Under the pieces are notes generated by a model. That model worked only from the letters and a program-made list of their open reading frames with translations, was not told the origin of the DNA and did not search any database. From Aerococcus tenax (lineage in GTDB: Bacteria > Bacillota > Bacilli > Lactobacillales > Aerococcaceae): 64,000 nucleotides of DNA. A program made the translations under genes and the position numbers. Position 1 is the first letter of the stretch, and each line of letters opens with the position of its first letter. The DNA lies in contig NZ_CP127382.2 in assembly GCF_003286645.3 (NCBI RefSeq), forward strand, positions 310,001 to 374,000, given 5' to 3'. Below are positions 15,898 to 24,252 of the stretch, piece by piece.

Positions 15898-17025
15898 ATG
15901 AATGAAACAGGTTATTTGTCTTATAACGGGAAGCGCCTGCGGATGGGCTATACCACCGGAACTTGTGCCACCGCAGCGACTATGGCTGCTGTGGAAATGA
16001 TACTGACCCAAAAACCGGTTCACCAAGTTCAGTTAATGACGCCAGCAGGGGTGGACTTAGTCTTAGAAATTGACCATTGCCAGCTCAGTTTAGACCAAGC
16101 TTCTTGTTCGGTGGTCAAAGATGGAGGCGATGACGCCGATGCCACTGATGGCTTGGATATCTATGCCACCGTGACCCGTCGCCAGGATAATCAGATTACC
16201 CTAGATGGTGGTCAAGGAGTGGGGCGGGTAACCAAACCCGGATTAAAAATTGAGCCCGGCAATGCTGCCATTAATCCTACACCTAGAAAAATGATCCAGG
16301 AAGCTGCCCGCCAACTCTTGGGTCCAGACCAAGGGGTGGACATTGTTATCTCGGTACCAGGAGGGGAGGAAACCGCTAAGGCTACTCAAAACCCCCAACT
16401 TGGTATCCTGGGTGGGATATCCATCCTAGGGACTTCGGGAATCGTTCGCCCCATGTCAGAAGATACCTGGAAAGAATCGATCACCCTAGAAATGCAACAA
16501 AAGAAAGCGCTAGGGTTAGATAAGTTAATTTTAACGCCGGGAAATTATGGCAATGACTTTATCGCTGAACATACCCATTTGAAACCTGATTATATTGTGC
16601 AAATGAGTAATTTCGTGGGCTATGTCTTATTAGAGGCCATGCGGATTGGTTTTACTGATATTCTACTGGTTGGCCACTTGGGTAAATTTATTAAAATCGC
16701 AGGGGGAATCTTTTCCACCCATTCCAAGGATGCCGATGCCAGAAATGAAATCATGCTGGCTAACTTGGCCCTGCTTGGGGCTCCCCTAGACTTATTACAG
16801 GCTGTCGATGAGGCCATTACGACTGAAGCCCAGGCTGAACTCATCTTAGAAGCAGGCTATGGCCAAGTTTACCAAGTGATTGTGGATAAAATTAAGGCCA
16901 GGGTCTTAAAGCTCTTTAAATTCCGGGCTCCTGATATCCATGTGGAGGCCATTACTTTTCTCAGTGACCATGATGTTACCGTGATGACTAAACCTTTGGA
17001 AGAATTGGAGGCGATTTGGGGATGA
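15898..17025 (+). CDS. cbiD: Cobalt-precorrin-5B C1-methyltransferase
   Basis: The 375-residue SAM-dependent enzyme methylates C1 of cobalt-precorrin-5B, a step specific to the anaerobic route. Motifs: LRMGYTTGTCATAATMAA at the N-terminus, VVKDGGDDADATDG near residue 75, GGQGVGRVTKPGL, GILGGISILGTSGIVRPMSE and LTPGNYGNDF. A 45-base gap precedes it, with only a weak ribosome binding site. Its stop overlaps the cbiE start (ATGA). Confidence 0.96.
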   Translation: MNETGYLSYNGKRLRMGYTTGTCATAATMAAVEMILTQKPVHQVQLMTPAGVDLVLEIDHCQLSLDQASCSVVKDGGDDADATDGLDIYATVTRRQDNQITLDGGQGVGRVTKPGLKIEPGNAAINPTPRKMIQEAARQLLGPDQGVDIVISVPGGEETAKATQNPQLGILGGISILGTSGIVRPMSEDTWKESITLEMQQKKALGLDKLILTPGNYGNDFIAEHTHLKPDYIVQMSNFVGYVLLEAMRIGFTDILLVGHLGKFIKIAGGIFSTHSKDADARNEIMLANLALLGAPLDLLQAVDEAITTEAQAELILEAGYGQVYQVIVDKIKARVLKLFKFRAPDIHVEAITFLSDHDVTVMTKPLEELEAIWG

Positions 17026-17648
17026 TACATGTGATTGGTATCGGGCCAGGACAGACCGACTATCTAGTCAACCATGCCCTTAACCTATTAGCTGACTTGC
17101 CCCACGTTTACGGTAGCCAGCGGCAGTTAGACTCCTTAAAGGTCTATATTAAGGGGAAGCCCCATGTCTTGGGCAAGCTAGGGGAACTTTTATCTCAATT
17201 AAAGGACCACCTGGCTAAGGAAGAAGATGTAGCGGTGCTCGCTTCGGGGGACCCCATGCTTTATGGGATTGGTAACTACCTTTACCGTAACTTACCCCAG
17301 CAAGCCATCCGTATCCATCCTGGCATTTCTTCCCTCCAGTATATTTTTTCCCGAACAGGGATGGCCATGAATGATGTCTATTTAACTTCGAGTCATGGGC
17401 GTGAGCCCAATATTGATTGGATTAGCCAATTTCCAAAAGTTGCCATGGTAACCGATGACAAATGGGGGCCTTATCAAATTGCCCAAGCCCTTCTAAAAGA
17501 GGGGGAGGCGAAAGATCTTGCTGCTTGCCAAATGGTTATTGGAGAGAACTTATCTTATGATAATGAGCGGATCGAAATCCGGCCTTTGAGCCAGGTAGAA
17601 GACCGCGACTATGCGATGAATGTGGTGGTGATTTTAAATGAAAGATAG
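17022..17648 (+). CDS. cbiE: Cobalt-precorrin-7 C5-methyltransferase
   Basis: The protein has about 208 residues and the tetrapyrrole methylase fold: VIGIGPGQTDYL at the N-terminus, LASGDPMLYGIGNYL near residue 75 and IHPGISSLQYIFSRTG. It adds the C5 methyl and works with CbiT, which follows; many genomes fuse the two as CobL. ATG 17022 overlaps the cbiD stop by four bases and is preferred over an in-frame TTG at 17016. The end overlaps cbiT by 11 bases. Confidence 0.92.
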   Translation: MIHVIGIGPGQTDYLVNHALNLLADLPHVYGSQRQLDSLKVYIKGKPHVLGKLGELLSQLKDHLAKEEDVAVLASGDPMLYGIGNYLYRNLPQQAIRIHPGISSLQYIFSRTGMAMNDVYLTSSHGREPNIDWISQFPKVAMVTDDKWGPYQIAQALLKEGEAKDLAACQMVIGENLSYDNERIEIRPLSQVEDRDYAMNVVVILNER

Positions 17649-18192
17649 TTGTTTTATCCGGGGCAAAGTCCCCATGACCAAGGCCCCCATCCGGGCGGTC
17701 GCTTTAGACCTCTTAGAATTACATCAGGCCCAACGCTTTTTGGATATTGGTGCCGGGACAGGGAGTATCTCTTTACAAGCCGCCCAAGAATATCCTGATT
17801 TAGACGTTTATGCCATCGAACATAAAGAAGTGGCAGTAGACTTAATCAAAGAAAACCGGGCTCACTTCGGCCTGAAAAATTATCAAGTCTTCTTAGGGGA
17901 AGCCCCCATGACGGAAGACTTGGGCCACTTTGATGCGATTTTTATTGGAGGTAGTGGGGGCAAGTTACTCGAAATTATTGATTGGGCCTATGAACTTTTG
18001 AAGCCGGGTGGTCGTTTGGTATTGACCTTTATCCTGATGGAAAATGCCCATAAGGCCATTACTTACCTTGAAGCGGGCCCCTGGCAAGACCTTGAGGTGC
18101 AAACCCTACAAGCAGCCACCCGGAAAACCATGGGACCAGGGCACTACTTTAAGCCCTTTAACCCCACCACCATCATCTCCTGTAAGAAGTAA
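17638..18192 (+). CDS. cbiT: Cobalt-precorrin-6B C15-methyltransferase (decarboxylating)
   Basis: The 184-residue class I SAM methyltransferase adds the C15 methyl and decarboxylates the ring C acetate. The SAM loop is FLDIGAGTGSISLQAA near residue 37, followed by DVYAIEHKE, FDAIFIGGSGGKLLEI and LLKPGGRLVLTF. The N-terminal PMTKAPIRAVAL is characteristic of CbiT. It overlaps cbiE, its functional partner, by 11 bases. Confidence 0.94.
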   Translation: MKDSCFIRGKVPMTKAPIRAVALDLLELHQAQRFLDIGAGTGSISLQAAQEYPDLDVYAIEHKEVAVDLIKENRAHFGLKNYQVFLGEAPMTEDLGHFDAIFIGGSGGKLLEIIDWAYELLKPGGRLVLTFILMENAHKAITYLEAGPWQDLEVQTLQAATRKTMGPGHYFKPFNPTTIISCKK

Positions 18193-18225
18193 ATAAGAGC
18201 GAATGAAAGAGAAAGGTTGTTAATT

Positions 18226-18978
18226 ATGGCTAAAGTAACTTTTGTGGGAGCAGGCCCCGGCGATGTCGACCTCATTACCCTAAAGGGCTATAAAGCACTA
18301 GCCCAAGCCGACCGGGTCATTTATGCTGGCTCCTTGATCAATAAGGACTTGCTCGATTATTGTAAGTCCGGAGCAGAAACCTATGACAGTGCCAAGTTAG
18401 ACCTCAATGAAATCCTAGACCTGATTGAAGAAGCTATTGGCCAAGACAAAGAAGTGGTCCGTTTACACACAGGCGATGCTTCCTTATATGGTTCGATCCG
18501 GGAGCAAATTGAAGAATTAAAGAAACGGGAGATTGACTTCGCTGTTATCCCCGGGGTTTCTTCTTTCTTAGGAGCAGCGGCAGCCATCGGTACCGAATAT
18601 ACTGTCCCCGAAGTCAGTCAAAGCCTGATCATTACCCGGATGGCAGGGCGGACACCCGTTCCTGAAAAGGAAAATTTACGGTCCTTAGCCAGTCATCAAA
18701 CCTCCATGGCTATCTTCCTCTCAGTCCAAAATATCCAGGGCGTGGTGGAAGAATTATTGGCAGGTGGCTATTCCAAAGATACCCCAGCAGCAGTGATTTA
18801 TAAGGCTACCTGGCCAGAAGAAAAACAAGTAGTGGGGATCCTAGCAGATATTGCTGAAAAGACCCAAGCCGCTGGGATTAAGCTCACGGCTTTGATTTTA
18901 GTGGGGGACTTCTTAGGAGAAGAATTCTATTATTCTAAGCTCTACGATACGGACTTTAGCCATGGCTTTAGAAACTAA
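18226..18978 (+). CDS. cbiF: Cobalt-precorrin-4 C11-methyltransferase
   Basis: The 250-residue tetrapyrrole methylase has [19 protein letters not shown] at the N-terminus, [18 protein letters not shown] near residue 80, [23 protein letters not shown] and [14 protein letters not shown], all typical of CbiF/CobM. ATG 18226 follows GAAAGG; the in-frame TTG at 18217 is less likely. It overlaps cbiG by 17 bases, and CbiG acts on its product. Confidence 0.95.
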   Translation: MAKVTFVGAGPGDVDLITLKGYKALAQADRVIYAGSLINKDLLDYCKSGAETYDSAKLDLNEILDLIEEAIGQDKEVVRLHTGDASLYGSIREQIEELKKREIDFAVIPGVSSFLGAAAAIGTEYTVPEVSQSLIITRMAGRTPVPEKENLRSLASHQTSMAIFLSVQNIQGVVEELLAGGYSKDTPAAVIYKATWPEEKQVVGILADIAEKTQAAGIKLTALILVGDFLGEEFYYSKLYDTDFSHGFRN

Positions 18979-20134
18979 GGTTGATGCCCGCTTTTTAGAA
19001 CGGATGCAGCGTGGGGAAGAAAATAAGCGGGTAGCTATTGTTACCATCACCCAAAAGGCCAGAGATTTGGGACGGGAGATTAAAGCCAAGTGTTTTCACC
19101 AAGCTAAACTTTACGTGAGGCCTACTGACCAAGCCCCTTTAGATTCTCATTACGACGAATACAGTCAAAGAGATGGCCGAGCGGTCCTCGCCCTCCAGGA
19201 AGCTTTTCGATCAGCTGATTTAGTGATTGCAATCATGGCGACAGGGGTTGTGGTCCGGGCCCTAGCCCCTGTGATTGAAGATAAGATGACTGATCCAGCA
19301 GTCTTAGTCCTAGATGAAGGCGGCCAACATGTGATTAGCCTCTTAGCAGGCCACTTTGGCCGGGCTAACCACTATGCCCGTTTACTGGCTAAGGAAATTC
19401 CTAGTCAGGCTGTGATTACTACAGCAACTGATAGCCAAGGTCGGATAGGAATTGATGATTTAGCCTTTAGCTATGGGGCCGTCTATAGTGATTTTAAAGG
19501 CCAAACCCGGCGCTTTAATCTGCTTATTGCCGAAGATGCTCCCATTCTCTACTTAAATGAGACGGTATTCAATTTCCCCTCGCCTCCGGGTTATCAGACC
19601 CTGGCCAAAGGGAATTGCTCGGAGCCAGCAACAAAAACTAGCTCACTTGCCCCCAGTACTTGGGCAGCTTACCAAGGCCTAGTGCTGGTGACTAATCACC
19701 AACAAAATTATCTTAGCCTGCCCAAGGACCTGCCTCTGGTAGAAATGATTCCCCGACGCTATATTTTAGGAATCGGTTGCAAAAAAAATACCCCTTATCC
19801 CTTACTCTTAGAAGAATTAGAAAAATTCCTCCAAGAGGAAAATTTGCGCTGGGAAAGTATTAAAACCGTGGTGTCTATTGATCTAAAAGCAGAAGAACAC
19901 GCCATTTTACAACTGGCTAAAGACCACTGCTTTAACTTTAAAACATTTTCCAAGGAAGACTTACTGGCCTTTGAATCCTACTATCCGGGATCTGATTTTG
20001 TCAAAAAGACGGTCGGAGTGAGTTCGGTCTCACAGACTGCTGCCCATTTGGAATCCAAGGGTCATGTGGTCAGTGGACGCTATGCCCATAATGGGGTAAC
20101 TTTTACCCTGGCATATTATCAAGAAGAGGAGTAA
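18962..20134 (+). CDS. cbiG: Cobalt-precorrin-5A hydrolase
   Basis: The 390-residue protein opens the ring-A lactone of cobalt-precorrin-5A and releases acetaldehyde, a step used only in the anaerobic route. Central [50 protein letters not shown] is diagnostic (residues about 93-140). The C-terminal domain carries [22 protein letters not shown] and [18 protein letters not shown] 18962 overlaps cbiF; ATG 19004 is an alternative that keeps the whole conserved part. Confidence 0.94.
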   Translation: MALETKVDARFLERMQRGEENKRVAIVTITQKARDLGREIKAKCFHQAKLYVRPTDQAPLDSHYDEYSQRDGRAVLALQEAFRSADLVIAIMATGVVVRALAPVIEDKMTDPAVLVLDEGGQHVISLLAGHFGRANHYARLLAKEIPSQAVITTATDSQGRIGIDDLAFSYGAVYSDFKGQTRRFNLLIAEDAPILYLNETVFNFPSPPGYQTLAKGNCSEPATKTSSLAPSTWAAYQGLVLVTNHQQNYLSLPKDLPLVEMIPRRYILGIGCKKNTPYPLLLEELEKFLQEENLRWESIKTVVSIDLKAEEHAILQLAKDHCFNFKTFSKEDLLAFESYYPGSDFVKKTVGVSSVSQTAAHLESKGHVVSGRYAHNGVTFTLAYYQEEE

Positions 20135-20140
20135 TGAAAG

Positions 20141-20881
20141 ATGTTATATATTGTTGGATTGGGACCAGGTGACAAGGACTTAATGACCAAGGAATGTCTT
20201 GAAGTCCTTGACCAGGTGGAAATTATTGTGGGTTATAAGACCTATATTGCCTTAATTGAAGACTTGATTAAAGGCAAGGAAGTTTATTCCACCGGTATGA
20301 AGGGAGAGATTGACCGCTGTCAAAAAGCCATTGAATTAGCTAAAGACACAGGAAAGGATATTGCGGTGGTCTGCAGTGGCGACTCAGGTATTTACGCCAT
20401 GGCTGGTTTAATTTTTGAGTTGTTAGCCAGTCAAGAAGAGGATATCCCCGTCAAGGTTATCCCAGGGCTTAGTGCCGGAATTGCTGGAGCTGCCAACCTC
20501 GGTGCCCCGTTAATGAATGATTTTTGCTTTATTAGCTTGAGTGACTTGATGACACCATGGGCCATGATAGAAAAACGCCTCCATGCCGCAGCTCAAGGAG
20601 ATTTTGTGATTTGCTTGTACAATCCGCGTTCTAAAGGCCGGCCTAAACATTTAGCTAAGGCCCTAGAGATTATTAAGGCCTATAAGGGTGGCGATATTGT
20701 CGTTGGAATCGTTAAGGATGTGGGCCGTACAGAGGAAGAAACTATCATTACGACCATTGATGAGCTCGATGAGGAAGTCGTTGATATGACGACAACGGTG
20801 ATTGTGGGCAACCGTTTTACCAGAGTTTACAAGGGTTGGATGTATACGCCCCGCGGTTACGAAGATAAGTATGGGATTTAA
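20141..20881 (+). CDS. cbiH: Cobalt-factor III / precorrin-3B C17-methyltransferase
   Basis: The 246-residue tetrapyrrole methylase performs ring contraction with C17 methylation. Motifs: LYIVGLGPGDKDLMTKE, VGYKTYIALI, VVCSGDSGIYAMAGLIFEL near residue 80, VIPGLSAGIAGAANLGAPLMNDFC and FVICLYNPRSKGRP. GAGGAG precedes ATG 20141, six bases after cbiG. A 42-base gap follows before cbiJ. Confidence 0.95.
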   Translation: MLYIVGLGPGDKDLMTKECLEVLDQVEIIVGYKTYIALIEDLIKGKEVYSTGMKGEIDRCQKAIELAKDTGKDIAVVCSGDSGIYAMAGLIFELLASQEEDIPVKVIPGLSAGIAGAANLGAPLMNDFCFISLSDLMTPWAMIEKRLHAAAQGDFVICLYNPRSKGRPKHLAKALEIIKAYKGGDIVVGIVKDVGRTEEETIITTIDELDEEVVDMTTTVIVGNRFTRVYKGWMYTPRGYEDKYGI

Positions 20882-20923
20882 GCTGCAACATTTGCGACAA
20901 GCTGAGCGAGAAAGGATGAGCTG

Positions 20924-21751
20924 ATGATACTTCTATTTGGTGGGACCTCGGATAGCATAAAAATAATGGAGACCCTACTTGAAGGGGGTTGTGAGGTGAC
21001 CCTTTCAGTGGCGACTAATTATGGCAAGATTTATTCAAAAAAATTTAAGGACCGAGTGATCCAAAGTCGGATGGACCAAGACGAAATGGAGACTTACCTC
21101 AAAGACCATGCCATTGACCTGGTGGTTGACGCTACCCATCCCTTTGCTGATTTGGTGTCCAAGAATGCCATTGCTGCTGCTCAGGCGGTAGGAATTCCTT
21201 ACTTACGTTTCGAACGTCCCTTATCACAAGCAGACCCTCGTATTCAGCAAGTGACTTCTTTAGCCCAAGCTTGTCAAAAAGCCGAAACTCTCTGGCAAGA
21301 AAAAGGCCATGGTATTGAGGACCATATCTATCTAGCGACTGGGTCGAAGACGGTAGGTGATTTTGCCCAAATCTTAGGGCCTGAGCGCTTAGTTGTGCGT
21401 GTCCTTCCTGTTGCTTCCGTGGTCAAACACTGTGAAGCAGCTGGCCTATCAGCGGGGCAAATCCACGCCATTAAACCGCCTTATTCTAAGGCTTTAAATA
21501 CGGAGCTCTATAAAAAGGTCAATGCTCAGATCATGATTACCAAGGAAAGTGGCCAGGCCGGTGGGATGGATGAGAAGGTTTCGGCTGCCTTAGACCGTGG
21601 CATGGATGTGATTGAAATTACCCGACCCGATGTGGCTTATCCTGAAATGACTCATGACATCGATGAGGTTCTATCCCTAAGCCGTCAATTATTAAGCCAA
21701 GGGCAATCCTCCTCAAGCGATAGCCCAAGTAAGGAGAATCGTGATGAATAG
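20924..21751 (+). CDS. cbiJ: Cobalt-precorrin-6A reductase
   Basis: The 275-residue NAD(P)H-dependent reductase has the CobK/CbiJ start ILLFGGTSDSIKIMETL, ATNYGKIY and DLVVDATHPFADLVSKNA near residue 70. The second half has YLATGSKTVGDF, RVLPVASVV, ICH-like QIHAIKPPYSKALN and ITKESGQAGGMDEKVSAAL. The last 20 residues are serine-rich and not conserved. The end overlaps cobA by eight bases. Confidence 0.92.
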   Translation: MILLFGGTSDSIKIMETLLEGGCEVTLSVATNYGKIYSKKFKDRVIQSRMDQDEMETYLKDHAIDLVVDATHPFADLVSKNAIAAAQAVGIPYLRFERPLSQADPRIQQVTSLAQACQKAETLWQEKGHGIEDHIYLATGSKTVGDFAQILGPERLVVRVLPVASVVKHCEAAGLSAGQIHAIKPPYSKALNTELYKKVNAQIMITKESGQAGGMDEKVSAALDRGMDVIEITRPDVAYPEMTHDIDEVLSLSRQLLSQGQSSSSDSPSKENRDE

Positions 21752-22754
21752 CGGTAAAGTTTATTTAGTAGGTGCCGGCTTAGGCCGGCTAGGCAATCTC
21801 AGCTTAGCGGCCTATGATTGCCTGCAAAAGGCCGATATTATCTTTTATGACCGTCTTATTAATCAAAATTTACTGCAAGTCGCCCCAAGTTCCTGCCTCT
21901 TGGTGAATGTTGGCAAAAAGCCTGGTAAACACTCTCATTCTCAGGAAGAGATTACTCAGCAACTTATCCAAGCCAGCCAGGAATATCAAGTCATAGTCCG
22001 ATTGAAGAGTGGTGACCCCTACCTCTTTGGTCGGGGTGGGGAAGAAGCCATGGCCCTGTCCGAAGCGGGCGTGGATTTTGCAGTCATTCCCGGAATCACT
22101 TCAGCCATTGCTGGTTTAGCCTATGCCGGCATCCCGGCCACTTACCGGGATAAGTCAAGTTCCCTGCACATCTATACCGGTCAGAGCCGAGCGGGTCGAA
22201 CAGACTTAGATTATCAGGCCATTGTCAATAGCGGGGGAACGGCAGTCTTTCTAATGGCGGTAAAGGCTCTAGGAGCCATTGTTAGTGGCCTTATAGGAGC
22301 TGGCCTGGATGAAAAAACGCCTATGGCAGCTATTGAGTGGGCAGGAAGGGCTCAAGAACGCTACTTGGTCTCTGATTTAGGCCATATGTTTGATGATTGT
22401 CAAGCTGCCCAGATCAAAGCGCCCGCCATCTTTGTTCTCGGGGAGGTAGTGACTGACCAGCAAAAACTCGACTTCTTCAGTCAAGCTCCTCTTTTTGGAC
22501 ATCAGATTGCTGTGTCTGTACAGACGCCTCTGACCGATTGCCTGGCCCTGGAAGATTTGGGAGCTGATCTAATCTTTTATCCTGACCCAGCCGCTGAAAG
22601 TAGTCGCCAAGATCTAGCAAAAACCGCTCTCAAGCAGGCTGATATTATGATTAGCCAAGACCTACTTAATCCTTGGCAAGAGAAGCTGGCGGCGGAAACC
22701 CTACATTTCCACGGCAGTGTTGATGACTTTATCCATCATTTTAGTAAGCAATAA
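21744..22754 (+). CDS. cobA: Uroporphyrinogen-III C-methyltransferase with a short HemD-like tail
   Basis: Residues 1 to about 245 are a complete SUMT (KVYLVGAGLG, RLKSGDPYLFGRGGEEAMAL, VIPGITSAIAGLAYAGIPATYRD, AAIEWAGRAQERYLVSDL). It methylates uroporphyrinogen III at C2 and C7 to precorrin-2. The last ~90 residues begin PLFGHQIAVSV and resemble the start of a uroporphyrinogen-III synthase (PLFGKRILVTR, then LGAxxIxxP), but the domain stops after roughly a third of its normal length. A complete separate hemD lies at 27811. ATG 21744 has AAGGAG seven bases upstream and is preferred to GTG 21741. Confidence 0.93.
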   Translation: MNSGKVYLVGAGLGRLGNLSLAAYDCLQKADIIFYDRLINQNLLQVAPSSCLLVNVGKKPGKHSHSQEEITQQLIQASQEYQVIVRLKSGDPYLFGRGGEEAMALSEAGVDFAVIPGITSAIAGLAYAGIPATYRDKSSSLHIYTGQSRAGRTDLDYQAIVNSGGTAVFLMAVKALGAIVSGLIGAGLDEKTPMAAIEWAGRAQERYLVSDLGHMFDDCQAAQIKAPAIFVLGEVVTDQQKLDFFSQAPLFGHQIAVSVQTPLTDCLALEDLGADLIFYPDPAAESSRQDLAKTALKQADIMISQDLLNPWQEKLAAETLHFHGSVDDFIHHFSKQ

Positions 22755-22765
22755 AGGAGTTCAAT

Positions 22766-23551
22766 ATGAAAAGTGCCATTTTACTAGTAAGTTTCGGGAC
22801 CACATTTAAAAAGACCCGTGAATTAACCATCGAAACTGTTTATCAAGAGCTTAAGTCTACCTATCCCAACTGGCCCATTTACCAGGCCTATACGTCAAAC
22901 ATTGTGCGCAAACGCATCCAGGAACATGAAGGCTTGACTCGGCTCTCCCCCCTAGAAGCCTTACAATCCTTAAAAGCTGAGGGCTACCAAAGGGTCTATG
23001 TCCAACCCCTCCATGTGATTTCTGGGAGTGAGGTCGACAAAATTTACCAAGCCCGAAGAGAAACAGCAGACCAAGACTTCCAAGTGAAGATTGCCCGTCC
23101 ACTCTTAGATATCTATACAGACTACCAGGACCTGCTCTCAGTTTTGGACCAAGACATTCAAAAGCTCTCCCAAGATGAAGTTATGGTTTATATGGCCCAT
23201 GGGACCCAAGCGCCACAATTTACTAGCTATGTGACCCTTGATTATATGCTAGCCGATAAACCGGCTTATGTACGCTGTGTGGAAAGTTATCCCGAATTGG
23301 AGGAAGACTTTATCAAGGATTTACGGCAAAAAGGTGTTAAAACCGTCCACCTGCGTCCCCTCATGTTGGTGGCTGGTGACCATGCCCATAATGATATGGC
23401 TTCGGAGGATCCCGATTCCTGGCAAACGCAATTTGAAAATTATGGCTTCCATGTCATGATCCACTTGGAGGGTTTAGGAGAAGACCCAGCCATTCGTCAA
23501 CTTTACCTTAAGCATTTAGGTGAATTGATGGAGGACGACCATGCCGGCTAA
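22766..23551 (+). CDS. cbiK: Sirohydrochlorin cobaltochelatase
   Basis: The 261-residue type II chelatase inserts Co(II) into sirohydrochlorin, committing to the early-cobalt route. It starts AILLVSFGTTFKKTRELTI and has PLHVISGSEVDK near residue 89. H145 lies in VYMAHGT and H206/H208 in AGDHAHNDM, which correspond to the metal-binding histidines known in CbiK. AAAGGAG precedes ATG 22766, and the end overlaps cbiL by 11 bases. Confidence 0.94.
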   Translation: MKSAILLVSFGTTFKKTRELTIETVYQELKSTYPNWPIYQAYTSNIVRKRIQEHEGLTRLSPLEALQSLKAEGYQRVYVQPLHVISGSEVDKIYQARRETADQDFQVKIARPLLDIYTDYQDLLSVLDQDIQKLSQDEVMVYMAHGTQAPQFTSYVTLDYMLADKPAYVRCVESYPELEEDFIKDLRQKGVKTVHLRPLMLVAGDHAHNDMASEDPDSWQTQFENYGFHVMIHLEGLGEDPAIRQLYLKHLGELMEDDHAG

Positions 23552-24248
23552 ATTATATGGAATCGGCGTTGGGCCAGGGGATAAGGGCTATTTGACCCTA
23601 AAAGCCATTGAAAAGCTTAAGGCTGTCGATATTATTTATGTTCCTACCGGGAAAAAAGGGCAAGCCAGCTTGGCCTTTTCCATTGCTGAGCCTTATATCC
23701 CTAGCCATACCCCGGTAAAAACTTATCATTTTCCCATGACTAAGGATAGGACAGTAAAGACCAAGCAATGGGACCAAGTAGCCCAAGCCATGGCCCAAGA
23801 CCTTGACCAAGGCAAGTCCATTGCCTTCTTAACCTTGGGAGATCCTTCAACTTATTCCACCTTTACCTATCTGGAAGAACGCTTGTGCCAGGATTATAGT
23901 GTGGAGTTGGTGGCAGGGATAACTTCTTACCAAGCGATGGCGGCAGCCCTCCAAGTTCCTCTGGTGATTGATGAAGAAAGTTTTACTGTCCTACCAGCAA
24001 CAACATCTACTGACCTGATTCGGTTGAATCTAAAAAACGCTGACACCATCGTTATTATGAAAATCAAACGTCATCTCAAGAAAATCCTAGCCCTCCTCGA
24101 TGAAGAAAATCTCCGTGACCAGGCCCAAATTATTAGCCAAGCCACCATGGAGGCGGAGACAGTCTACCGGGACTTGAGTGACTGGCAAGGTGATGAGAAG
24201 ATTTCTTACTTTTCGACCATGATCGTCCGGAAGTCAAAGGAGGCCTAA
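23541..24248 (+). CDS. cbiL: Cobalt-factor II C20-methyltransferase
   Basis: The 235-residue tetrapyrrole methylase has LYGIGVGPGDKGYLTLKAIEKL, IIYVPTGKKGQASLAFSI, AFLTLGDPSTYSTFTYLEERL near residue 93 and VELVAGITSYQAMAAAL. It adds the C20 methyl to cobalt-sirohydrochlorin, the product of CbiK, whose gene it overlaps. GAGG lies six bases before ATG 23541. cbiP follows four bases on. Confidence 0.94.
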   Translation: MPAKLYGIGVGPGDKGYLTLKAIEKLKAVDIIYVPTGKKGQASLAFSIAEPYIPSHTPVKTYHFPMTKDRTVKTKQWDQVAQAMAQDLDQGKSIAFLTLGDPSTYSTFTYLEERLCQDYSVELVAGITSYQAMAAALQVPLVIDEESFTVLPATTSTDLIRLNLKNADTIVIMKIKRHLKKILALLDEENLRDQAQIISQATMEAETVYRDLSDWQGDEKISYFSTMIVRKSKEA

Positions 24249-24252
24249 CTTC

